NCBI GenBank assembly: GCA_964526835.1 | Contig: CAZGMK010000001.1 | Coordinates: 1 to 64,000 of the forward strand | Length of the DNA stretch: 64,000 nucleotides | From: DAOSXA01 sp964526835 | GTDB lineage: Bacteria > Zixibacteria > MSB-5A5 > GN15 > FEB-12 | Direction of reading: 5' to 3' | Shown here: in pieces, positions 28,198 to 34,477 of the stretch | How the letters are laid out: each line of letters starts with the position of its first letter | Position numbering within the stretch: the stretch's first letter is position 1 | Translations under genes and position numbers: made by a program | The notes under the pieces: generated by a model | Seen by the model: the letters and a program-made list of their open reading frames with translations, nothing else | The model's database searches: none | What the model was told of the DNA's origin: nothing

Positions 28198-28983
28198 TTG
28201 ATCAAAGCCATCGTTTTCGATCTCGACGACACCCTCTATGACGATGAGGCCACGGCTGACAAAGCGATCATTGCAACCGCAACAGCTTTCCGAGATCGCC
28301 ACGGGGTCGACCCGGAAGTGTTCCGTCAGAGGCTGCGAGGTACAGCCAAGGAAATTTGGTATGTGTCCCCGATGGCCAACTATGCCAGGACCGTCGGATG
28401 CAGCTCGTGGGAGGGGCTGTGGATGCAATTCTACGGGGTCGACGACCAAGCCGAGACGATGCGCCAGTGGCTCTCCGCCTACCGCCTGCAGGTCTGGGAA
28501 GAGACTCTGCGTCAATTGAAAGTGGCTCAGTCTCTGCTGGCCGACGAGATGGCCCGGCATTTCTTCGAGGAACGCCGCCGTCGTCACACGGTCTACGACG
28601 ATGTTCGCCCGGCCCTGGATAGTCTGAAGGGTAGATATGCAATCGGGTTACTGACCAATGGGGCTGTCGACTTGCAGCAGGAGAAGATTGACGGATCGGG
28701 ATTGGCCGGCTACTTCGATGCAACTGTCATCTCCGGCGAGATCGGAGTCGGCAAGCCGGACACCTCGCCTTTCCTGCTGGTTGCAGAGCGACTGGGCGTC
28801 GCGGTGGGGGAGACAGTGATGGTCGGTAACAGCCTCGGCTCGGATATCGCGGGGGCTCGCACGGCTGGGATGAAGTCCATCTGGCTCAACCGAGCCTCAC
28901 TGCCGAACGACTCCGAGGCCCACCCTGATGCGGAGGTTCAGAGCCTTCATGATATCGAGCTGATTGTGAGGAATATGAGGTGA
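28198..28983 (+). CDS. HAD-superfamily hydrolase
   Basis: A 261-residue cytoplasmic phosphatase-type protein. It begins with TTG at 28198, the only start that keeps the catalytic N-terminus, with AAGGA upstream. Motif I is DLDDT with nucleophile Asp8 and acid/base Asp10; motif II is LTNGA; motif III is Lys in GVGKPD; motif IV is MVGNSLGSDI. A helical cap lies between motifs I and II (subclass I). Such enzymes hydrolyse small phosphate esters such as phosphoglycolate or nucleotides; the substrate is not evident. It may be co-transcribed with the upstream genes. Confidence 0.87.
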   Translation: MIKAIVFDLDDTLYDDEATADKAIIATATAFRDRHGVDPEVFRQRLRGTAKEIWYVSPMANYARTVGCSSWEGLWMQFYGVDDQAETMRQWLSAYRLQVWEETLRQLKVAQSLLADEMARHFFEERRRRHTVYDDVRPALDSLKGRYAIGLLTNGAVDLQQEKIDGSGLAGYFDATVISGEIGVGKPDTSPFLLVAERLGVAVGETVMVGNSLGSDIAGARTAGMKSIWLNRASLPNDSEAHPDAEVQSLHDIELIVRNMR

Positions 28984-29077
28984 GGGGAGTTGATGACGAA
29001 AACACCATCTTCGACTGTTCGGGAAACAACCGGCTGCCTTCCGGCGTTTCATTACAGCAAACGTAGAAGGAGACACT

Positions 29078-29299
29078 ATGTTTACCGCCAATGTAGGAAC
29101 CGTCGATCGGATCATCCGAGTTGTCATCGGAGCATTCATAATTTCGCTGAATTTCTGGGGTCCCAGGACCGCCTGGGCCTGGCTGGGGCTGATCCCTTTG
29201 CTGACCGGAATAATCGGATGGTGCGGGCTGTACAGGGTGCTCGGTATCAAGACCTGTGACAAATGTCCGGTCCAGGCCGATGCCACTTCCGATGTCTGA
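29078..29299 (+). CDS. DUF2892 (YgaP-type) small membrane protein
   Basis: A 73-residue protein with an AGGAG ribosome binding site. It opens MFTANVGTVDRIIRVVIG, the DUF2892 signature, and has two hydrophobic helices (IGAFIISLNFW and WAWLGLIPLLTGIIGW). The C-terminus carries a CDKCPV pair of cysteines that could bind metal or be redox active. In other bacteria the domain accompanies rhodaneses and sulfur or cyanide handling proteins. No such partner is adjacent here, although a DsrE-like gene lies at 39473. Confidence 0.82.
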   Translation: MFTANVGTVDRIIRVVIGAFIISLNFWGPRTAWAWLGLIPLLTGIIGWCGLYRVLGIKTCDKCPVQADATSDV

Positions 29300-29330
29300 C
29301 CCGGTCTTTTGCCTTCATCGATTGAGAGAA

Positions 29331-29362
29331 CGGCCGCCCGGGCAATCCAGCCCCGGCGGCCG
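29331..29362. terminator. Hairpin between convergent genes
   Basis: CGGCCGCC pairs with GGCGGCCG, with further GGG/CCC pairing inside after one mismatch. It lies between stop codons at 29299 (plus) and 29398 (minus) and could terminate either transcript. Confidence 0.6.
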
Positions 29363-29397
29363 TGTACGTTTGTTCGCCGTGTGCGGGGCGAACTACG

Positions 29398-29793
29398 CTA
29401 CGGGCCCTCCTGGCCCTGTCCTTCGATGCGAAACAGCGTCTCGTATTCATCCGGAAGCTGGGCGCGAACGTCGTTGAATTCGCCTTCAGAGACAGCCTCC
29501 TGCAATACCGAAAAGACACTTCGGACATGATGAGTGGCCTCGGGCGTCTGGCTGCCCTCGCGCTTGCGTACTCTCTCGACAAACTCCTCCGGGGTGAATG
29601 ACTCGGTCCCTTCGACCCCGGTCAGGTACCGCCCGATCTCATCGGGCAACTGCGCCGCCAGGTGCTTGTGCTCATCCCCGGCCAGGCGCTCCGAGAGCGT
29701 CTCCAGGGTGGCGCGGATCGACCTGACAGCTTCATCCTCGCCGGCCACTCTGGCCCGGTGTTGAACCTGTCCGACGAACTCACTGTACTTCAT
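29398..29793 (-). CDS. DUF2267 family protein
   Basis: A 131-residue soluble protein with GGAGG six bases before the ATG. It shows the two-repeat helical pattern of DUF2267: VRSIRATLETLSERLAGDE then LAAQLPDEIG in the first half, and VRSVFSVLQEAVSEGEF then VRAQLPDEYETLF in the second. Family members are often found near stress-related genes, but the biochemical role is unknown. It lies 118 bp downstream of a nickel superoxide dismutase gene on the same strand, and the two may be co-transcribed. Confidence 0.87.
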   Translation of the reverse strand: MKYSEFVGQVQHRARVAGEDEAVRSIRATLETLSERLAGDEHKHLAAQLPDEIGRYLTGVEGTESFTPEEFVERVRKREGSQTPEATHHVRSVFSVLQEAVSEGEFNDVRAQLPDEYETLFRIEGQGQEGP

Positions 29794-29911
29794 AAGTGCC
29801 TCCTTTCATGGGTTGACTCGACCTTCGCCTCTTGCCTTGGCGGAAGCGCCACAGTGGTCTTGTTCCCCGGAGGTCAACCTTCCCACAGGCCGATATTGTC
29901 CCTTTTCGAAT

Positions 29912-30394
29912 CTAATGCTCGTGTCCATGCTCCTTGAAGTATAATTCGCGTGACTCCTTAACCAGTTCGCGCAACCTTTCGATGTGAGCCTTGTCGACCG
30001 TCTGCTTGCACTTCATGGCCTGCACCGCCATCTGGTGAAAGAGCTCCAGTTGTCTCAGGTACTCCTGATAGGCCTGTCCGTCGTCGGAAGTCTTCGGCTG
30101 GATCCGCTGGTGGAGGAAATACTGTGAGACTATGTCCTGGAATTGGTTGGCGTGGTCTTCCTTGTTCATCGTCCAGCGAATGAGCTGGTTGTATACAAGT
30201 TCCGATTTGGCATCCGTGGCCGAGAGGCTGTCGATCCGGGTCATAGCCTTCTCCATGGTCGTGATATGCTCTTCAAGCATGTCGTACCGGGCGGCGTCAT
30301 CGTAGATGCCGCAGGGAATCTCACAGTGGGCGAACGCTCCGCCTGCGATCATTATCGACAGTACTGTGGCGGTAATAGCAGTCTTGCGAATCAT
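29912..30394 (-). CDS. sodN: Nickel superoxide dismutase with Sec signal peptide
   Basis: A 160-residue protein with AGGAGG nine bases before the ATG. Residues 1-22 form a signal peptide ending GGAFA. Cleavage there exposes the nickel hook HCEIPCGIYDD, with His23, Cys24 and Cys28 matching His1, Cys2 and Cys6 of mature NiSOD, and Tyr31 matching the family's Tyr9. The rest is the four-helix bundle (YDMLEEHITTMEKAM, IRWTMNKEDHANQFQDI). The enzyme converts superoxide to oxygen and hydrogen peroxide, here probably outside the cytoplasm. In classical systems a peptidase, SodX, frees His1; no sodX lies nearby. A His-rich C-terminus (EHGHEH) may aid nickel handling. Confidence 0.92.
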   Translation of the reverse strand: MIRKTAITATVLSIMIAGGAFAHCEIPCGIYDDAARYDMLEEHITTMEKAMTRIDSLSATDAKSELVYNQLIRWTMNKEDHANQFQDIVSQYFLHQRIQPKTSDDGQAYQEYLRQLELFHQMAVQAMKCKQTVDKAHIERLRELVKESRELYFKEHGHEH

Positions 30395-30686
30395 CAGGTA
30401 ATACCTCCTGTTTCTGATCCGGTCGCAACTGGTTCCGTTGTCGTCAGCAAGAACAAGAGAGCGGGGGAAAGGTTTCGCGCGGCGGCCGTGTTTGCAGGGC
30501 TTCCCGTGGTCGTTCTGGCCGCTGCAATTGTGTTACGTGTTACAGAGGCCATGGCCCGGCCGATCGCCCGTAGGGGCGGAAGATCTTCCGCCCGGCCACC
30601 CGTCATCCCCTGTCACCTGGACTTGCTGAAATGCGGCGTGCCCGGCCTGCGACACTCTCGACACCGAGTCCGTACCGGTTTCCAAT

Positions 30687-31187
30687 TCAGGCAGACATTC
30701 CCACCCGAAAGGTGGGGCACCTGCCAACATAGGATGCATCTATTGGCCCGATTGAAATCGTCCAGGCTGTATCTTCGAAGCCATTGGGGAGGCCCGGGCC
30801 GTACATGATGCTGTGGCCAAAGCCGATTGTATCATCCGTTAGGCCGTCCGTATTGCGTTCAACAACGGCGTTAACCAGACCGAAGAAGCTACTGACTGAC
30901 GAGTGAATGACGGCGGTAGTGGTATCCCACTGGGCCCCGTCCGGACTGTGTATGCGAAACCCATTGGTCATGCCGCCAATGTAGGTCCCGGTGTTGTTGT
31001 CTATGCCTATATGAAACCTGATCGTATCGCCGCAGCCAAGATAACCGGGAGTACTCTCTCCCTCGACACCGGCCAGGAAGACGTTGGTGTCGGTAAGGCG
31101 CCCGGAATGGCCCTGGGGTTTGGTCGAAGAGTCACCGGGGTGTTTACCCCGCTTCCCGTTCGGGCTACTCCGGTTGACGTCCGGCAT
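30687..31187 (-). pseudogene. Truncated cohesin-like domain, probably a decayed dockerin-protein gene
   Basis: The frame (166 codons) carries a beta domain homologous to residues about 50-150 of the TSP3 protein at 13759-16278: GMTNGFRIHSPDGAQW and DDTIGFGHSIMYGPG match GFTNGFRIYSPEGATW and ADTIGFGGSIMF. The match stops abruptly at a short hairpin repeat (30699-30720), and a stop codon follows. There is no signal peptide, TSP3 array or dockerin. Its start lies just past a run of 11 C in the upstream gene. One C fewer would fuse the two frames, so it may be the 3' part of that gene. It looks like a gene broken by a repeat, a frameshift, or both. Confidence 0.55.
30699..30720 (-). repeat. Short hairpin repeat, copy 1
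   Basis: Twenty-two bases matching 33499-33520 in reverse complement with one difference. The core is CCCACCY-GAA-AGGTGGG, a seven-base stem with a tiny loop. Here it forms the 3' end of the truncated cohesin-like frame. The 292-bp gap to the nickel SOD gene at 30394 contains only this edge and a perfect palindrome of GGGCGGAAGA type near 30576; I see no gene in it. Confidence 0.6.
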
Positions 31188-31914
31188 CGGAACAATTGGG
31201 GGGGGGGGAGTCAGACACGTATACCTGAAGGTCCTTTAGCTTGTAGCGGACCCATCGGGGCATCATGGCAACAAACATTGAATCGTCGGGCCCTTTGTAG
31301 CCCTGCCCCTCATAGGGCTTCAACTGGTCGCCCAATAGATCAACCGCCTCCTCAAGGTAGTTCTGCGGAAGCACAGCTAACGAGAAGTAGCCCTTGATCA
31401 TCTCGTTGGCGGTTTCTGCTGAGGCCGTATCCATAAACATCTCATACTCGCTCTTGCGCTCCCGAGAGGGAGGAAACCGTCTTGGGTCAGAGCTGTGTGA
31501 GATAATCCCTTCGTCGGTCGCCCACAGCCAAATCATGACCCCGGCTGCCCGTCCCGGTGCGCCCATCTTAATCCTGAATCCGCCGGTGTCATAGGGCGGA
31601 ACCACGACGTCAATGATCTCGCGATAAGGCTTATCCCACGGTATATGGACGGTCCATTGCGTTGCGTGGTTGACGATTAGGTCGCCCAACACCTGAATCT
31701 CGAATTCGGCTCTCAAGGTCTCGGTTTCCTCCTTCGGCTGTTTGAATGCGTTTACGATGAACTCGATCTGTACAGGGCCGGCCTGACTGGGCAGCGACAC
31801 CGGTTTCAACTCAGCCTTCCACAGCGACTCCCACAAAGGTGGATGGTCGGCTGCTACAAGGGCCGGTACCATGCACGCGGCGATGACTACCAAGATTGTT
31901 CTTCGTAGTTTCAT
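31165..31914 (-). CDS. Hypothetical secreted protein with a terminal poly-C tract
   Basis: A 249-residue protein from the ATG at 31914, with AGGAGA upstream and a signal peptide (RTILVVIAACMVPALVAA). The body is beta-rich and begins with VQIEFIVNAF and AEFEIQVLGD; it contains VVVPPYDTGGFRIKM and a helical C-terminal part (TASAETANEMIKGYFSLAVL). I do not recognise the family. The last 16 residues follow a run of 11 C on the coding strand (31198-31208). Losing one C would extend translation into the cohesin-like frame at 30687-31187. The reading frame may therefore vary or be misassembled. Confidence 0.65.
   Translation of the reverse strand: MKLRRTILVVIAACMVPALVAADHPPLWESLWKAELKPVSLPSQAGPVQIEFIVNAFKQPKEETETLRAEFEIQVLGDLIVNHATQWTVHIPWDKPYREIIDVVVPPYDTGGFRIKMGAPGRAAGVMIWLWATDEGIISHSSDPRRFPPSRERKSEYEMFMDTASAETANEMIKGYFSLAVLPQNYLEEAVDLLGDQLKPYEGQGYKGPDDSMFVAMMPRWVRYKLKDLQVYVSDSPPPNCSDAGRQPE
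31198..31208 (-). repeat. Poly-C homopolymer of 11 bases
   Basis: Eleven consecutive G on the plus strand, C on the coding strand, in codons for Ser-Pro-Pro-Pro. Runs of this length slip during replication and are also common sites of sequencing error. Confidence 0.9.
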
Positions 31915-32520
31915 TTTCAATTCTCCTGTTAATACTCGTTTCATGTTGTTGAATTAAACAAGTTGCACAGGCACCTCAGCACCCGAAAGCTCTCAAGCAA
32001 TCGCCACACCTCCTTTCAACAGCCCCCGTCTGATTCGCGGTCCCTTGAAAAGACCGCCCGTGAAGGCCTCCGCCACAAGCTTGGCCATCCCTATCAAAGC
32101 TATCTGCAGGACGATCAGTGTCCCCTGATATGTCCAATGGCATGATAGTGCTGTGCCGGCCCGATATCAATACCTCTCGCTAACTGCTCTCCCTAATTAT
32201 CTCACCTCTCGACACTTGAGCAGTTCAGTTGTGGCCCGATGAATTGCCCTTCAAGTGCGTTCACCTTCGTGCACACACATGATAGCGGGAGAGGGTGAGG
32301 CGCGCTGAGGATCTGCCGCACGGTTCGCAAGGCTTGTGATGGTCATGCCGGGTGGGTGTGATTGCGACCAGATAGCGTCCCTTTCTTAACTCCCCTCTAC
32401 CAGGAATGGAAGAGGGGTGGGGGGTGGGGGTTGACTGTCGCCCACCCAACCCCGCCATTCCTGCGCAGGCAGGAATCCAAGGGGTCTTCCCGCGTCATGG
32501 TGAGCGGAGAGCAAACAAAT
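31915..32520. other. Intergenic region without a supportable gene
   Basis: About 600 bp between two minus-strand genes. No frame has a ribosome binding site with meaningful coding sequence. A hairpin repeat lies at 32457-32476, and a G-rich tract at 32411-32431. The upstream end should contain the promoter of the gene starting at 31914. Confidence 0.55.
32457..32476. repeat. Short inverted repeat
   Basis: ATTCCTGC and GCAGGAAT form an eight-base stem around a GCAG loop. Similar short palindromes are widespread in bacterial intergenic DNA. No T-run follows on either strand. Confidence 0.5.
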
Positions 32521-32548
32521 CGGACGGGAAGATAACCCTTCCCGTCCG
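32521..32548 (-). terminator. Terminator of the C-terminally anchored surface protein
   Basis: A perfect 11-bp stem, CGGACGGGAAG against CTTCCCGTCCG. On the minus strand it begins 36 bases after the stop codon at 32584 and is followed by ATTTGTTTG. Confidence 0.75.
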
Positions 32549-32583
32549 TTGCATTGGCGTAATCTGATCTCGCGGTGCGTGCT

Positions 32584-33048
32584 CTATCCGGCGACCGGGT
32601 GTCGCCGCCGTATCCAGACGAAGGCGCCGACTACCAGTCCGCCGAGGGCGGCCAGGCCCAGCCAGCCCAGGCTTGGCGCGTCGTCGGTGTACGTCAGGGG
32701 CAGGCACACTTCGGTCTTGGATCCGGTTTCGAAGGCGCAGATAAAATCCACCTGGCCCCGTCCTGAGGCCGTAAAGTTAGCCGCATTGCCGGCGATGATC
32801 ATCTCCGTGTTTGCCATACCCCCGCCGACCGCACGGCGAGTACCGACTGTCACGGTGATGCCCGGGCTGGTGGCGTTAGTTACGGTGATGACCTCACCCT
32901 TGGTTACGTCGAGGGCCGCCGGTTCCCAGTACAGACTTCCGGCCGTACCCTTTATCGATGCGGCGCCTTTTCCGGCGTGAGCAGGCGATGAGCCCAGAAG
33001 GCACGCCAGCGCCACGCACACGAGTGCGAAGACAATGAACTTCCTCAT
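32584..33048 (-). CDS. Secreted protein with C-terminal membrane anchor/sorting tail
   Basis: A 154-residue protein from the ATG at 33048, with GGAG seven bases before it. Residues 1-25 form a signal peptide ending SPAHA. The mature part is a short beta domain (GSLYWEPAALDVTKGEVITV, TSPGITVTVG) of plastocyanin-like strand pattern, but no copper ligand set is obvious. The C-terminus PSLGWLGLAALGGLVVG, then a hydrophobic end and RRRH, resembles IPTL/PEP-CTERM-type sorting tails: short motif, one helix, arginines. An exosortase-like sorting enzyme is not in the window. The assignment of the tail is moderate. Confidence 0.75.
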   Translation of the reverse strand: MRKFIVFALVCVALACLLGSSPAHAGKGAASIKGTAGSLYWEPAALDVTKGEVITVTNATSPGITVTVGTRRAVGGGMANTEMIIAGNAANFTASGRGQVDFICAFETGSKTEVCLPLTYTDDAPSLGWLGLAALGGLVVGAFVWIRRRHPVAG

Positions 33049-33732
33049 GTTTGAACTCCATGCAATGTGGTGATCAGAATGAAGTGCCCGGTAAGGCACA
33101 CGTTTGGCTCCGAACACCGGACCGATGGTGACTCCACGCGCCTGACTTTACCGCCGGTCCTGAATTGCACGCGTAATAGCTGTAGGTAATTAACGCCTTA
33201 TCCGTTACCAATTTCGTATTCGACGGCGAACCTGTCAAGCGATTTGTGTCGATGTGTCAATGTTACATGTGTCCATGAGGCGGGGCGAGACCGCCCGGCG
33301 GGGCGGCCCGGAGTGTGTGAACCGGCTACCTCTCACACACGCAAACGCGGCCCGGCCTGCCATATGTTCTCGGGAGGTCCGGCGCCGGCGCCGTGTCCGT
33401 GAGCCCGCAGATCGTTCAGTTTCAGCCCGATGGCGGGGCGGAGACAATCTCCGCACAGTTTGCGTCGGCCGAAGACTCGCCGGAGCGGCGGGGCCAGGGT
33501 GCCCCACCTTTCAGGTGGGACGAACATTGCAACCTCTTCCGGATCGCCCACCACTTCCTCAACAACCGAGCTACTATTTCCGACCCCGGCGCTATTGCCC
33601 ACGGATGGCCGCCTGATAAGCCGCCCAAAAAGCAACAAACCCACAAGCCCGAACCCCAAAAAAGAGGAAACGAACCCATTTCAGACAAGCCCACGTGACC
33701 CGTCTGCGCCGGGCATACCAGCCACCTCAACC
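33049..33732. other. Intergenic region with one hairpin repeat
   Basis: About 680 bp without a supportable gene. A hydrophobic frame on the minus strand near 33600-33660 overlaps the hairpin repeat at 33499-33520 and lacks a ribosome binding site. The right end holds the candidate tRNA promoter. Confidence 0.5.
33499..33520 (+). repeat. Short hairpin repeat, copy 2
   Basis: Reverse complement of copy 1 at 30699-30720 with one difference. The core is CCCACCT-TTC-AGGTGGG. Flanks outside about 23 bases are unrelated, so this is a small mobile or repetitive palindrome rather than a duplicated region. Confidence 0.6.
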
Positions 33733-33760
33733 TTGCGCCCGAGACCCAATGGCGTATATT
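33733..33760 (+). promoter_or_regulatory. Putative promoter of tRNA-Leu
   Basis: TTGCGC and TATATT with a 16-base spacer, ending nine bases before the tRNA. Transcription would start almost at the mature 5' end. Confidence 0.45.
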
Positions 33761-33769
33761 ACCGCCACA

Positions 33770-33854
33770 GCCGGAGTGGTGGAATGGTAGACACCAGGGA
33801 CTTAAAATCCCTTGGTCCGCAAGGACCGTGTCGGTTCGAGTCCGACCTCCGGCA
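33770..33854 (+). tRNA. tRNA-Leu (anticodon TAA)
   Basis: An 85-base class II tRNA. Acceptor GCCGGAG pairs with CTCCGGC, and A is the discriminator base. The anticodon stem GGGAC/ATCCC region encloses TAA; a long variable arm (TGGTCCGCAAGGACCG) and a GGTTCGAGTCC T arm are present. CCA is not encoded. Confidence 0.95.
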
Positions 33855-34126
33855 CTTTCTCATATCCCGCCATCAGTCCCGGACGATGCAAGCCCCTGCG
33901 CACCCTGTGCGGCCCCGGCGGTTTTCTGATACGGCCGCCACGAACCAAACGAGCCTCTCCGGCTATCTCCATTTGTGTGCCCCGCAAGCAGATAGGCAGC
34001 CGCCGGCCGGTTGTTCAATCTCTGAACAGCCGTTCGGCCCGCGACATGCTCATCAGCCGGAACGATCCGACCGGGCCTGCCGTTGGTAAGAATGCCACGG
34101 GCGCCCACAGATATGGAGAGTACGAT

Positions 34127-34249
34127 ATGAACGAAGAGCGCGTATCAAATATCGCCCAGGCGAGTTTTCTCGCCGGAGCAGGTTTGTACATCGGCTATAC
34201 GTTCATGAAGATGGCCCTGACGGTTGTCGCCCGGTTCATCGGTATCTGA
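34127..34249 (+). CDS. Small hypothetical membrane protein
   Basis: A 40-residue frame, MNEERVSNIAQASFLAGAGL and onward, with one hydrophobic segment and a C-terminal TVVARFIGI. GGAGAG lies seven bases before the ATG. I recognise no family. The ordered amphipathic start and single helix make it more credible than the other short frames here, but it could be chance. Confidence 0.45.
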   Translation: MNEERVSNIAQASFLAGAGLYIGYTFMKMALTVVARFIGI

Positions 34250-34409
34250 AGCCCACGACGACAATCTCCACTCCAATCGGACCTGTGCGACAGCACATCG
34301 TTTCGAGCGTCCCGGCGCCCGAGTCTCCGCGGGCAAGCAGATTCACTGGATGCCCGAGGCAATCCTTCCGATTACAGGAGTATGTAGCGCCCGCCGGTCC
34401 CGGTAGGGA

Positions 34410-34438
34410 TTGCATAAAGCCGTGCGATGGCCTATATT
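34410..34438 (+). promoter_or_regulatory. Putative promoter of the HYR/TSP3 protein gene
   Basis: TTGCAT and TATATT with a 17-base spacer. Transcription would start near 34445, after an upstream in-frame ATG at 34427 but before the ATG at 34478, which supports the latter as the start. Confidence 0.55.
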
Positions 34439-34477
34439 GCATCAGAGCGAGGACCCACACCAGTGATTGGAGAGTCG

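Noticed and set aside
33333..33730. Two overlapping minus-strand frames, one with a hydrophobic start
   Set aside because: No ribosome binding site, no conservation clue, and both read through the short hairpin repeat.
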